DNA of 64,000 nt from Bathynomus jamesi (lineage: Eukaryota; Arthropoda; Malacostraca; Isopoda; Cirolanidae). The notes under the pieces are model-generated. The model was not told where the DNA came from. It searched no databases and saw only the letters and a program-made list of their open reading frames with translations. Shown here piece by piece: positions 22,081 to 32,844 of this stretch (position 1 is the first letter of the stretch; each line of letters starts with the position of its first letter). The stretch is taken from NCBI GenBank assembly GCA_023014485.1, contig JAJOZX010007466.1, forward strand, positions 137,501 through 201,500. The letters are read 5' to 3'. The position numbers were made by a program, and so were the translations under genes.

Positions 22081-23037
22081 ATGGCCGAATCTGCCCCCAA
22101 AACCAGGAAAATGTCAGGTTCAAAGCTCTCGGATGTTTGGGCCCGGGGAAGGAGAGAGATGACTGAGAGATGACTGACGAGGTGGCTTCACTCGTGATGA
22201 TTCAGTGGAGAAAGTCGAATGTAAAGTTTTCCCGCCTGTGACAATCACGGAAAAATCGCTCTCATATAAGATCTTGTTGAAATGGAAGATGACAGACGTT
22301 GTGAACGGGAGAGTTAAGTCTGCTACCCAGGAGAAGAGGATGGCTGATCTGGTAAACTCTGTGAAGTCTGCGTTTGCAAGCATCAGATCTTCTTGTGCGG
22401 CTCAGAGGGGAGTGGATGCTCAGGATGCTCCCTCAAGGCCCATGTGAACTGTAACTGTCCTTTGGAGGTGAAGACTCCTAAACTGGACCTTCAGTGGCTG
22501 TACTACCAGAGAGTGAAGACTTCCGAAGCTTCAGGAATCCAGATGTCTTCTGTAGACTTCGAAGACAGCAGGAGACAGATCAAAGCAGCGAAGAGGAAGG
22601 AGGCTGAAGAGGCTTCTGCTGTGAAGAGGAAGAAGAAAGAGGAGGCTACTAATGAGAAGCTTCTCATGAAAGACTTTGAGGAGGACGAAGAGCCAAACTT
22701 GGAAGAAGCTGCAAAAGAAGCCTCTGGCAATGCTGAGGCTACTGAAGCTCCTATGGACGTTCCCGCTGAAGTACCTGCCGAAACTCCAACTTCTGCTACA
22801 CGAAACTACATGAAGGTCCAAGGGACAGCTTCAGCAGCTTTGAGGTATAGAGTGGCAAATGTTCCGGCAGCTGCAGTTGCCACTGGCTTCCTGAACGACC
22901 TCATCAAGGCCGGTCATCTTTCCAAAGACAAAGCTTACTTGGCCATAGATGGCATGAAAGTCTGGAGGGCCAAGGAGGAAATAATGGCCTCGTCAGTTGA
23001 AGCTCTCACGCAGAGGTCAGAGGAGGAGAAGATCTCT
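22081..23037 (+). pseudogene. hAT-like transposase copy A, N-terminal half
   Basis: The degenerate frame starts at an ATG (MAESAPKTRK). It includes a helical block around WRKSN and VTITEKSLSYKILLKW, then a Cys-rich motif (CSGCSLKAHVNCNCPLE) followed by LDLQWLYYQRVKT, a long charged Lys/Glu linker and an alpha-helical stretch ending EEEKISGI at 23041. The same order of blocks is seen in the copies at 30633-31557 and 60850-63430. Frameshifts occur near 22170, 22230 and 22400. The frame is cut at the first catalytic motif by gypsy-2 and resumes at 27502. I classify the family as hAT-like by its fold signatures, not by a database match. Confidence 0.6.
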
Positions 23038-23042
23038 GGGAT

Positions 23043-23190
23043 TGAGGTGACGTGTGTGTATATATATGTATATAGTCTAAAAGTCACTAAAGGGAAATAT
23101 CACTAAATCTAAGCTGAATGGCAAGAGCAAGTCATAAACGAACCAATGCGGCTGTTCGTATTGTTTTGGGCTAGCCTAGAGATGTTTTTT
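23043..23190 (+). repeat. gypsy-2 5' LTR, truncated
   Basis: It begins TGAGGTGACGTGTG and matches the 3' LTR to GATGTTTTTT at 23190, where the match ends. The rest of the LTR, the primer-binding site and the start of gag are deleted. Confidence 0.9.
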
Positions 23191-23940
23191 GCCACTAGGG
23201 TGAGGTTGTTTTTCTAGGCAAATTCCATTCCTGATGCTAAGAAAGTACCTACCTTTTTAACTATAATAGACCCTAAAACGTTTGGTTTAGTTATGGACCT
23301 AGTTTCTCCTAAAGCACCGGAAACCTGCACCTATAATGAATTGGTACAGGCCCTAACCGATTACTACAAACCCCGAGTAGTTCTCATCTATGAACGTTTC
23401 AAATTTATTCAAGGCATCAGACGGGAAATGAAAGCATTGCAGAGTTTGTTGCAGGAATAAAAAGCCATAGCCGTACGTGTAAATTTGGGGACAAATTAGA
23501 TGAAATGCTAAGAGATAGGTTTGTAATGGGTCTCAAAGAGGAGTCTACCTAGAGAGCCCTATTAGCCATACAGGACCTAACTTTTAGTCAGGCTGTAGAA
23601 ATAGCTACGGCTAGAGAAGCAGCTGCTAAAGATGTTAGAGCTTTTGGAAATCACAGTAGTAAAGCCCAACACGTAAATAGCTTTAAATCTTCTAGGCCTG
23701 GCAGACCTAATGAGCCTACTAGACAGGTAAATAAAAGGTATGAGGCGAATACGACTAAGCCTACTAATTCTACTAAGCCTTCCAAGCCATGTACTGGGTG
23801 TGGAAAACACATTGGAAGAAGGACTGCCCTTTTAAAGAAGCAGTTTGCCGAAACTGTAGTAAAATAGGCCACATAGCTAAAGTGTGTTTTTCAAAGAAAA
23901 CGAAGGATGAAAATTCTAATTTTAACATTTCTAGTGTAAA
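23191..23940 (+). pseudogene. gypsy-2 gag, 5'-truncated
   Basis: It starts mid-domain with KKVPTFLTIIDPKTFGLVM and TYNELVQALTDYYKP, the capsid core typical of gypsy gag. It then reaches nucleocapsid with two knuckles (CTGCGKTHWKKDC, one residue change by frame, and CRNCSKIGHIAKVC near 23851). An in-frame stop lies near 23551, and frameshifts lie near 23430 and 23800. With the 5' LTR deleted it is not expected to be expressed from its own promoter. Confidence 0.8.
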
Positions 23941-24382
23941 TCCTCAAAGGGGAAATACTTCGAACATTGGAGTGGAGTACCTATTTTGTGAGCAGCAAAG
24001 TGGGAAAGATACAGGCCCATATATTGTAGAGGTAGGCCTAAATGGAATTACAGTTCCTCTAGAATTAGATACAGGTGCTGCCCGAACTGTCATGTCCAAA
24101 ACAGTTTTTGATAAAATTTTCAAAAACACACCTAAACTACATGCATCTAAAACGATTTTGAAGAAATATGGGGACATACAAATACCTATTTGTGGAGAAG
24201 CATCCGTCACAGTTACACTCAACCAGAAAACTTTGTCTCATCCCTTAACCCTTTTAGTGGTGGATGAGCAAGGGCCTACTCTACTAGGCCGTGATTGGAT
24301 TGATGCTTTGAAAATGCCGATTGACAAAATCTTGCCAAGGGTCAGGCAGATGTGCATACACTCTCCTATCCATCTGACATAG
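23941..24382 (+). pseudogene. gypsy-2 aspartic protease
   Basis: The retropepsin core LELDTGAARTVMS (about 24060) carries the catalytic DTG, and TLLGRDWIDAL (about 24280) is the second conserved block. The frame runs continuously from the zinc knuckles to a stop at 24382. The reverse transcriptase frame overlaps from 24352. Confidence 0.85.
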
Positions 24383-25728
24383 ACTCATTGTTAAGGGAGT
24401 TTTCTTCTGTTTTTGGGCCTGAAGTAGGCAACCTAAAAGGCCATCAGGTCTGCATAGACGTAGATCCTAATGTAACTCCGAAATTTTGTAAGGCTCGTTC
24501 AATTGCGCATGCACTGCGGGAGAAGGTAGATTTAGAAATTGACAGGCTGCTAAAAGATAAAATTATTGAACCAGTCACACACGCTAAGTGGGCTGCCCCA
24601 GTAGTTCCTGTACTAAAACCGGACAAGTCCGTGCGGTTATGTGGGGATTACCGTTTAGCAGCAAATAGAGCCGTCCTTCTAGATTGCTATCCTATACCCA
24701 AGCCTGATGAATTATTTAGCTCTCTTGCTGGGGTAAATATTCACAAAACTCGATATGTCCCAAGCCTATGCTCAACTAAGTTTAGACGAAAACTCTAAAG
24801 AATTAACTATCATAAATACGCACCGAGGCCTATATAAGTACAATAGGCTATGCTATGGAATAGCATCGGCTCCGGGTATTTTTCAGAGGACAATGGACCA
24901 AGTTCTAGATCACATTCCAGGGATACTTTGCTTTCTAGATGATGTCCTCATTTCAGGTTCGTCTAAAAAAGAACACCTAACTAGATTAACCACGGTTCTA
25001 GAAAGACTCCGGGATGCCGGACTTAAGCTAAAGAGAGAAAAGTGTTCATGGGTCACTAACGAGGTTTCATATTTAGGGTTCCGCATAGATGCCTCAGGCA
25101 TTCATCCAACGATGGATAACTAGAAGCAATAAAAAATGCACCACCTCCACAAAACATCACACAGTTACAAGCTTATTTAGGTCTCCTAAACTTTTATAGG
25201 AAATTTTTGCCTAATGCATCGACTTTCCTTGAACCCCTAAATAAGCTATTACGATCTGGGGAACAGTGGAGATGGGAGAAAACTCAAAAGGAAGCATTTG
25301 AGGCTTCCAAGGACGTACTACTAAAGTCCACTCTCCTAGTGCATTATGATCCTAAACTTCCTCTCGTAGTTTCAGCAGACAGCAGTTCGTATGGAATTGG
25401 GGCAGTGTTATCTCACCACATTGATGGTGTAGATAGGCCTATCTGTTTTGCTTCTAGAACACTAACTGAGACTGAAAAACGATATGCACAAGTGGAACGT
25501 GAAGCATTAGCCTTAGTATTTGCAGTAAAAAAATTTCATTTCTATCTATGGGGTCATGAATTTAAACTAATTACTGACCATAAGCCTCTCTTAGGTTTAT
25601 TTTCACCTAATAAAAATGTTCCAGTTATGGCCTCAGGTAGGATTCAACGATGGGCACTGATTCTACAAGCCTATAAATTTGACTTAGTACATCGTCAGGT
25701 AAACTTCTAGGTACGGCTGATGCGCTAA
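24352..25728 (+). pseudogene. gypsy-2 reverse transcriptase and RNase H
   Basis: Reverse transcriptase motifs are WAAPVVPVLKPD, LCGDYRLAANR, LDMSQAYAQLSLDE, YGIASAPGIFQRTMD and FLDDVLISG (YLDD equivalent, catalytic Asp pair intact). RNase H follows with VVSADSSSYGIGAVL, FASRTLTETEKRY and TDHKPLLGLF. Frame breaks lie near 24755 and 25120-25160, and the RNase H frame stops at 25708. The missing frame continuity means no functional polyprotein from this copy. Confidence 0.88.
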
Positions 25729-25733
25729 GTAGG

Positions 25734-27062
25734 TTGCCCTTAGAAAATCCAAATGATTGTGTACCTATACCTACAGAATGGGTTCACTTGGTGGAGTTTT
25801 TGGAATCCACTCCAGTATCTGCGGTACAAATAGAGCAGTGGACAAAATCAGACCCCATTCTGTCTAGGGGCATCCATTTCTGCTCAGTTGGTTGGCCTAC
25901 TAAGGTTGAGAGTGAATTACAGCCTTTTTATCAACATCAGTCTGGCCTCTCGATTCAAAATGGCTGTCTCTTATGGGGCCACAGAGTGATAATTCCAAAT
26001 GAAGGCAGGGCGAATTTAGTGAAGGAACTTCACGCTGAACACATGGGTGCAACAAAAATGAAAGAGCTGGCGAGAGCTTATTTCTGGTGGCCTGGTTTAG
26101 ATGGAGAACTCGAATCATTGGTTCGTTCCTGTCAAAGCTGCCTAGAGAACGGAGATCTCCCAAGGAAAAGTCCACTTCATCCTTGGGAATGGCCTACTAT
26201 ACCGTGGCATAGGATCCATGTTGACTATGCAGGTCCTATAAATAATATTTATTTCCTAGTCATTGTGGACGCCTACTCTAAGTGGGTGGAAATTTTTCCA
26301 ACCACTTCCACGACTTCGGGTGTTATTATTCGCTTACTCCGTTCAGTTTTCGCTCGATGGGGTTTATCCGTAGTCCTGGTTTCCGACAATGGTACTTGTT
26401 TTACCAGTGAGGAATTTCGTTTCTTCGTCCACCTAAATGGCATTAGACATGTCCGGTCTAGTGTTTTCCACCCATTTACTAATGGTCTCGCGGAAAACAT
26501 GGTCCGTACTTTCAAGTCGGCCTTGCGTCATTCTCGTGGGGAGGAAATGCAAGTGGTGTTGGATAAATTTTTGTTTAAATATCGAATAACACCTCACACC
26601 ACGACGGGGGTGTCTCCCTCTAAACTCATGATTGGCCGGGGAATTCGTTCAGTTTTCGATTTGTTACGTCCAAACGAAACGTTACAACAACGAGTTTTAC
26701 GCCATCGGGAAAAACAGAAGCTGTACCACGACACTAAAAGAGGGAGAGTTATAGAAGCGCAACCTAATGATCCAGTTATGATTCGCAACTATGGGGCTGG
26801 ACCAAAATGTGTTCCTGCAACTGTGCAGGAGAGAACGGGCCCTGTTTCCTTCAAGTGCCAACTAGAAGATGGTCGTTCTATTAAACGCCATCAGGACCAG
26901 ATATGGGAACGTGAATTGCAGAAGGACCAGAGTCTTCCGGAAGAGAGAACTGATCCTCCGGAAAATGTTCAACTCGCCCGCCTATACAGGTTGCACCTAA
27001 TCCTACTACATCAACCCCGCTCCGCAGGTCGTCTAGGGTCCCTCATCCTCCTGACAGACTAA
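25734..27062 (+). CDS. gypsy-2 integrase
   Basis: A 442-residue open frame. The zinc domain H2C2 is present (ELHAEHMGATKM, then RSCQSCLENG). The catalytic core has HVDYAGPI (Asp), VSDNGTCFTS (Asp) and NGLAENMVRT (Glu). A C-terminal domain follows with PNDPVMIRNYG and VPATVQERTGPVSFKC, the GPY/F-like module of many gypsy integrases. The frame runs to a stop 7 bases before the purine tract. The D-D-E residues are all present. Confidence 0.92.
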   Translation: MPLENPNDCVPIPTEWVHLVEFLESTPVSAVQIEQWTKSDPILSRGIHFCSVGWPTKVESELQPFYQHQSGLSIQNGCLLWGHRVIIPNEGRANLVKELHAEHMGATKMKELARAYFWWPGLDGELESLVRSCQSCLENGDLPRKSPLHPWEWPTIPWHRIHVDYAGPINNIYFLVIVDAYSKWVEIFPTTSTTSGVIIRLLRSVFARWGLSVVLVSDNGTCFTSEEFRFFVHLNGIRHVRSSVFHPFTNGLAENMVRTFKSALRHSRGEEMQVVLDKFLFKYRITPHTTTGVSPSKLMIGRGIRSVFDLLRPNETLQQRVLRHREKQKLYHDTKRGRVIEAQPNDPVMIRNYGAGPKCVPATVQERTGPVSFKCQLEDGRSIKRHQDQIWERELQKDQSLPEERTDPPENVQLARLYRLHLILLHQPRSAGRLGSLILLTD

Positions 27063-27067
27063 ACTTG

Positions 27068-27080
27068 TAGGGAGGAGGAG
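27068..27080 (+). other. gypsy-2 polypurine tract
   Basis: AGGGAGGAGGAG abuts the TGAGGTGACG start of the 3' LTR. Confidence 0.8.
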
Positions 27081-27501
27081 TGAGGTGACGTGTGTATATA
27101 TATGTATATAGTCTAAAAGTCACTAAAGGGGAAATATCACTAAATCTAAGCTGAATGGCAAGAGCAAGTCATAAACGAACCACGCGGGCTGTTCGTATTG
27201 TTTTGGGCTAGCCTAGAGATGTTTTTTCCTATCTGACCTAATCGTTGGTGCTGAGTGTAATTAGGTGGTGTTCTAAGGTGACAAATGGGGTAGGAAGTTG
27301 TCCGTACTTAAGTATAGTTAGGGGTAATGTCTATAGCTTCTAAATTGGTAATGTAAGAGAGAGTTAGGTAGGCTGTTTGTGGGACACAGGAATCTAATGG
27401 TAGGCTCCCAAGGAATATCTAATTCAACGTACCGGTAAGTGCTTTTGATTGTTTGCTAGAACCTAAGTAACCTAACTGGGTGTCTACCCCACGCTATCAC
27501 A
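27081..27501 (+). repeat. gypsy-2 3' LTR
   Basis: 421 bp from TGAGGTGACG to CTATCACA. The first part contains a TATATATATG stretch and GTCACTAAAGGGGAAATATCAC. It is followed directly by the duplicated GGGAT. Confidence 0.9.
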
Positions 27502-28856
27502 GGGATATTCTTTGATGGCAAGCAGGATAGGAACACAAAGGTGTTGAAGTATGACGAAGTGACAGGGAGATTTCATCCTGGCGAAGTGACCGAGGAGCAT
27601 TACACTATCACGTGGGAGCCTCAAGGAAAGTACCTCTTCCATTTCACTCCCGAGGAACCTGAGGAAGGAGAAAAGCCTGCTCATAAGATTCTCAGGGCCT
27701 GCATGAGTGGCTTCTGGATCACGGAGCTGACGAGAGCCTTGTAATGATTGGGGAGGAGATTCTACCAACACCAACACGGGGTAGTCTGGAGGCGCCATAG
27801 CCCTATTGGAGAAGATGCTGGGTCGCAAGTGCCACTGGGTGATCTGTCAGCTCCATGTGAACGAGCTCCCCCTGAGGCACTTAATCATCAAGCTGGACGG
27901 CCCTATAACTCCCCAGTCAGGCTTCAGTGGGCCTATTGGAAAACTTCTTGAGAAAGTGAATGAACTTGAGGTCAACTTCAACTTCAAACCAGTGGAAGGA
28001 ACTGAATATCATAGAGCTACCAGTAGAGATAGTCAAATCTCTCTCCACAGACCAGCACAACTGCTATCTTCTGATCAAAGCCATCAAGTCTGGAAGTCTC
28101 AGTCCACAGTTGGCTGGTCTCAAGTGCGGACCTCTGAACCAATCCAGGTGGCTCACTACTGCACAGGCCATCTTGCTGTTGTGGATGAGGGAGCAAGGAC
28201 TGAAGGGGGAGGTGTTGCGGAGCTCGAGGTCTCGTGAAGTTCTGCCTTAACTTCTACTTCAAAATGTGCTTCGACATCAAAGTGAAGCACCACCTCAAAT
28301 TTGGTCCTGCACACGTTTTTCAAGCCTGAGGCTGCTGAGGAATCAGACTACCGAAGTCAGGAACATCATCTCTGCTGCAGTGATAAGAGGAGCTTACCAC
28401 GCACATCCTGAGAACATCCTGGCTTCATTCCTGTGCAGTGAGGATGAGCATCAGAGAGCTTTTGCTGTGAGCCAGATAGAGAAGATCAGAGAAGGAAGAG
28501 ACTTTAGTGATACGACAGTGAGGCCCCATAAAAATCCCAAAGTCAATCTGCAAACCACTTCACCTGAGGATCTCATCAACTGGGAATCAGAGGATATTTA
28601 CGAGCCTATTTTCACCTGCAAGATGATCTTGACTGAGCTCGAGGATCTCAGGAAAACTCCACTCAAGTGGACGCTTTCTCTGTTCATACTCAGTCCTGCG
28701 AGGAGCTGTACAGGAAGTCTCAACTGCTTCCCAAGCTGTGTACGTTCACGAGAGGAGAGATGGATGGGTGAGAGCCAGGATAGACCATCGAGAAATGCTC
28801 CCAGTGTCAGATCGAAGCAGGACATACTTAAGAGCTTTTCAGGTTCGAGTGGCTGA
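27502..28856 (+). pseudogene. hAT-like transposase copy A, C-terminal half
   Basis: After the second GGGAT the frame of copy A resumes with IFFDGKQDRNTK, the putative first catalytic Asp. Next come EEHYTITWEPQGKYLFHF and, after a frameshift near 27750 and one stop, a VMIGGD/TNTG-type block (second Asp). Then CHWVICQLHVNELPLRHL (C-x2-H), LDGPITP, SLSTDQHNCYLL, NQSRWLTTAQ, HPENILASFLCSEDEHQRA and, near 28690, an HTQSCEE block that would carry the Glu. The D, D, C-x2-H, SRW, E order is that of hAT-type RNase H folds. At least five frame breaks make it inactive. The C-terminal tail reaches about 28885. Confidence 0.62.
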
Positions 28857-29390
28857 TGAAGAGGCTGAAGCCATCGTTAATGCTCATAAGAGCTGAAAGT
28901 CCTCATAAGATCATAATATAAGATCTTATGAGGCCACGCTTTTCAGGGATCCAGGAAGAACAGGCGTGTAAACCTACACGTGGAGGTGGCAAGTCTCCCG
29001 CTACTCGATCAGAGTAGAGCTGGTGAGCAGCGCCTATTCTTTGAAGAAACTTAAATTCTTAAGTTTTACGTGAAATCTAAACATTTTTTCAGCACCACCA
29101 GAGGTGTTGAAACACGCAAGAAAGCAAGGATGAGGTCAGAAAAAGCAGCTTTAGACTAAATCATATGCAGAACAGCTGCGCGCTTTGGTTTGGTGCCCTG
29201 AGGCTGCGTTAGCCAGCCTTCAAATCAGGAAATCACGATTTTGACCATGAAAATGAGATTTTTCGTAAAAGTTGCAAATAATAAACCCATCTTAGAATTA
29301 ATTTTTACATAGGAGTACATATTAGCCACTTTGTTTTTCCAAAATTTCAACCCTGAACCCAGAGTATGATATGCCCTAATGTTGCAATTA
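28857..29390. other. 3' flank of copy A and junction with gypsy-1
   Basis: Non-coding. It may contain the 3' end of hAT-like copy A, perhaps at the GCCCTA at 29373-29378, but no matching left end was found. A short palindrome (ATCATAATATAAGATCTTATG area, 28905-28933) is present. Confidence 0.35.
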
Positions 29391-29559
29391 GGAAGATGCA
29401 GGAGTTCTGCCAGCCATAGCTACATATTGAATTCCACTTATACCAGGCACAGCAGTTACAGCACTAGACCCAGTTGGATTTTTCCTCCACAGTACGACGC
29501 AGATGTGTCCATAATTACCCTCTCCAGCACTTGCGAGAGGGGCTGCAGGTGTTTCTCTT

Positions 29560-29870
29560 CCCTTCTTCTCATAGAACCGCCGTACATATACCCGTTCTGG
29601 CCATACTGCTGAATCATAAGTACCCCTGACGGGCATTCAGCGATGTATTCATGTACCTTTTTGTTCATTTCGGGAAAATGGTATCACTCCCAAAGACTCT
29701 TGATGGTGCGATCCGGCCCAATGTGGCCATACAAAGGTGAGTCGTGACAAAGTCCGATGGCTATATCTACGAGAGCCTTGGTATTTCCACGAAGTCATTT
29801 CCATCCTCGTTCCTAAAATGTACGAGCCCCTCTTTTGGTTTGTACTGTTCTTTTACTTCGATGGTTCCTT
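29560..29870 (-). pseudogene. gypsy-1 integrase N-terminal (zinc) domain
   Basis: On the minus strand the sequence encodes, in shifted frames, GTIEVKEQYKPKEGLVHF, then CHDSPLYGHIGPDRTIKSLW and FPEMNKKVHEYIAECPS. These are the H-H and first Cys of the gypsy integrase H2C2 finger. The first block follows directly on the RNase H linker that stops at 35839, once the 29880-35829 insertion and one TTGTTCCAG are set aside. The catalytic core that should follow is not recognisable below about 29450. Stops and frameshifts make it a remnant. Confidence 0.75.
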
Positions 29871-29879
29871 TTGTTCCAG

Positions 29880-30618
29880 TAGGGTGTGTCAATTTTAGTA
29901 AAGTCACCAATTCAAAAACTACTATGCTCAAATGATGTCATACTATCTAGCAAACTTAGAAATATCCTTAGTGTTGTTTAAAAAAAAGCCATTTACCTAC
30001 TTATATTTCACCAGAAAGGTTTGAAATATAACCTAAATATGACTAGTATCGTATATCAATGTGCCTTGATATGTGTGGTCAACTTGGTTATTTTTGGTGT
30101 GCAGTATAGTTTCTAAGTTTCACATAGTCACAAATGCTTTGGTTATTTTTGGTGTGCAGTATAGTTTCTAAGTTTCACATAGTCACAATGCTAGAGTTTT
30201 GATTGTGAATGCATGTGTTGTCCCTCCTTTTTGACAATTTTGATTACTTCAGAATGTAAATATTGTGTATTCAAATTATTTGAAATGTAATGTGTGACCC
30301 AACTTTCTGTATATTTTGATATGATAGATATATGAAATTGTCATTACTTTGAATAATTAAGTCTTGTACTTATAACAACACAACCTTTTATCTGAGCTTA
30401 TAGGAAAGATATTAAGAATTTCAATTAACTTAATTTTATGTAATCATAATCAGTAGCCTATCCAAATCTTCGTGACATTTCTTTTGTTCACAGGTCCACA
30501 GGATGAGTCAGAAAGAAATCAGAATCTGAAGCAAATCAAGTTGTCACCTAAGTCATTTGGTGGGGACTGGGAGGGAACTTCCCCCTGCTGAGCTGCCCAC
30601 AGCCGAGATCTGCCGAGG
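29880..30618 (+). repeat. element B/C, left copy of the 5' arm
   Basis: It is the inverse of 31558-32844 once the small hAT MITE there is removed. It carries a roughly 50-bp tandem duplication (around 30085-30190) that the other arm lacks, which explains its greater length. It contains a splice-acceptor-like TTTTGTTCACAG at 30483-30494, then the start ATGAGTCAGAAAG. Confidence 0.85.
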
Positions 30619-31557
30619 CCAGGAAACTGTCTGTCACTGCCCTCAACTTCCATCATCACTTTGGTGTCATCTCTTTTCCCATCAAAGAAGGTACAGGTGA
30701 TGCCATTTTCCTAATCTCTTCATCAAACTTCTTGACCAGCTCCTTAGTCAGTCTCTCCTGAGCCCTCCTCACCTTGTTGTGGTCAATCACCAGCTGTGTC
30801 AAACTCTGTGATAAGACCGAGCATCAATCCAGGCAGCAGTGGCAATCTCTGCAGTCTCTCTCAGCCAGTGTGATGTTTCAAGCTAACCAGAGCTATGTTG
30901 GTGATATCTTCAGTGTTGTATTTCTTCTTCTTAGCCACAGGCAAGGAAGAAGTTGTCGCAGCCTCTGGTATGAAGTCTTCGTCCTCCTCTCTCCTCCCTG
31001 CCTCCTCCAGTATATCTCCAGTCTCCTCCAACTCCATCTCCAGCAGTGACTCCTCCCTCAACTCCTCCTCTTTCTTGGTGACTCCTCTGCCTTTCTCCTC
31101 CTCTTCTCCTCGGCCTTCCTTCTCTGCTCCTGTCTCTGCAGCACTGCTTCTTGTCCTGGTCTCAGGGAGGGTGATCAGCTAGACCCATCTGGTGTGCCCC
31201 CACACTTCCCACCTTTTCTCGCTGACCTTTAATGAAGGCAAGCTCCTGCAAGCTCACTGCAGCTCCTAATCACACAGTGATAGGTCAGGATGTCCACCAA
31301 TTTGTCCAGTTTCATAATGAACCTATCTTTGACCTCTAGCTTCACATTGCCAATGGACACCTTCACTGCCTCATCCCACAGTGCCTTCACTTTAGCCCTG
31401 ATCCTAATCTCAGTGTTGATTACAGGTCCTGTGAATAGAGCGTTGGCTTTTCTCCACTGAGCCAGTAGCCCTGACAATGCCGTTGTTAATCAGGTCATTA
31501 ACTGGGTAATTCCTCCTGTCTTCCTTTCCTCACTCATCTCTCTCTCAACAAACCATA
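30619..31557 (-). pseudogene. element B/C, transposase N-terminal region (inverted segment)
   Basis: Read leftward from the start codon in the right arm (MSQKEIRTRSKSS near 31670), the frame gives LPPAELPTARDLLRYGLL, then QWRKANALFTGPVI, KVKALWDEAVKVS, MKLDKLVDIL, a charged Glu-rich linker (MELEETGDILEE) and KKYNTEDITNIALVSL. It continues to a first-Asp-type motif near 30690, and coding ends near 30625. These blocks correspond to those in copies A and D. Frameshifts occur near 31500, 31245 and 30830. It overlaps in content with 32845-33280 but also holds the N-terminus that the plus-strand part lacks. Confidence 0.65.
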
Positions 31558-32844
31558 CCTCAGCAGATCTCGGGCTGTGGGCAGCTCAGCAGGGGGAAGT
31601 TCCCTCCCAGTCCCCACCAAATGACTTAGGTGATAACTTGATTTGCTTCGGGTTCTGATTTCTTTCTGACTCATTCTGTGGACCTGTGAACAAAAGAAAT
31701 GTCACTGAAATTTGGATAGGCCTACTCATGGGCGCCCGCAGGTAGGGGCAAGGGGGGGCGCTTGCCCCCCCCCCTGGAAATGCCAAGAAAATATATTAAA
31801 TATTTTCTAAGAAAATATTTATATCCTAAACTTGCTGAAAAGTATCCAACTGCCTCCTAAAGGGTGAAATTTTTTAATTGTGTGCATGATAAAAGGTTGC
31901 TACCTTTTTATTTGTTCACCGGGAGAAAATCAACTCCAACAAAACTGATTTTATGGAAAAGGTTGTTCATAATTTTGGTAGTGACCGCAGACGACTACAA
32001 TTCCTATTCAAATGAGCAGTGTAGGTGATGCTCGAAACACCGTTTTCAAATTAGGTACAACATTTACTTCAGTGTGCTTTTTTCTTCATTCTATCATGTT
32101 TCTGTTATAAATAAAATAAATGATTGTTATCATGTGCATTGTATGTATATACAATATATATTTGCATTTTCCATTACAGAAAATGCAACACTAAACTTGC
32201 TTAGAATTAACCTGCTGGTTTCTAAGGGGTCAAAAGTTTTTTGCTTGCTCCGGTCCCTACCTATTAATACATTAAATTTTGCCCCCCCTTGGAAAAAATC
32301 CTGCGGGCGCCCATGGGCCTACTGATTATGATTACATAAAATTAAATTAATTGAAATTCTTAATATCTTTCCATAAGCTCAGATAAAAGGTTGTGTTGTT
32401 TTAAGTACAAGACTTAATTATTCAAAGTAATGACAATTTCATATATCTATCATATCAAAATATACAGAAAGTTTGGGTCACATAACATTTCAAATAATTT
32501 GAATTACACAATATTTACATTTTAAAGTAATCAAAATTGTCAAAAAGGAGGGACAACACATGCATTCACAATCAAAACTCTAGCATTTGTGACTATGTGA
32601 AACTTAGAAACTATACTGCACACCAAAAATAACCAAAGTTGACCACACATATCAATGGCACATTGATATACGATACTACAGTCATATTTAGGTTATATTT
32701 CAAACTTTTATGGAGAAATATAAGTAGGTAAATGGCTTTTTTTAAACAACACTAAGGATATTTCTAAGTTTGCTAGATAAAATGACATCATTTGAGCATT
32801 AGTAGTTTTTGAATTGGTGACTTTACTAAAATTGACACACCCTA
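31558..32844 (-). repeat. element B/C, right (inverted) copy of the 5' arm
   Basis: Reverse complement of 29880-30618, ending at the terminus CTAAAATTGACACACCCTA at 32844. It is interrupted by the hAT MITE at 31727-32315. Confidence 0.85.
31727..32315. mobile_element. 589-bp hAT MITE
   Basis: The ends CATGGGCGCCCGCAGG and CCTGCGGGCGCCCATG are perfect 16-bp inverted repeats, flanked by 8-bp TSD GGCCTACT (31719-31726 and 32316-32323). The uninterrupted sequence is seen in the other arm near 30450. Subterminal G and C runs (GGGGGGGCGC, GCCCCCCCCC) could form hairpins. There is no coding capacity. Confidence 0.88.

Larger units (their letters stand above)
23043..27501 (+). mobile_element. gypsy-2: Ty3/gypsy retrotransposon with 5' deletion
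   Basis: Flanked by TSD GGGAT (23038-23042 and 27502-27506). The 3' LTR (27081-27501) is complete. The 5' LTR keeps only its first 148 bp before a deletion joins it to mid-gag. Gag, protease, reverse transcriptase, RNase H and integrase follow in the usual order on the plus strand with several frame breaks. It is inserted in the coding region of hAT-like copy A. Confidence 0.93.

Noticed and set aside
22081..28856. A multi-exon host gene interrupted by a retrotransposon
   Set aside because: The two halves join within a codon across a 5-bp target repeat, no splice sites fit, and related broken copies with transposon ends occur at 29880-35829 and 60092-63843.
30774..31182. Ser-rich proteins on the plus strand
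   Set aside because: They are the antisense reading of the Glu-rich transposase linker coded on the minus strand.
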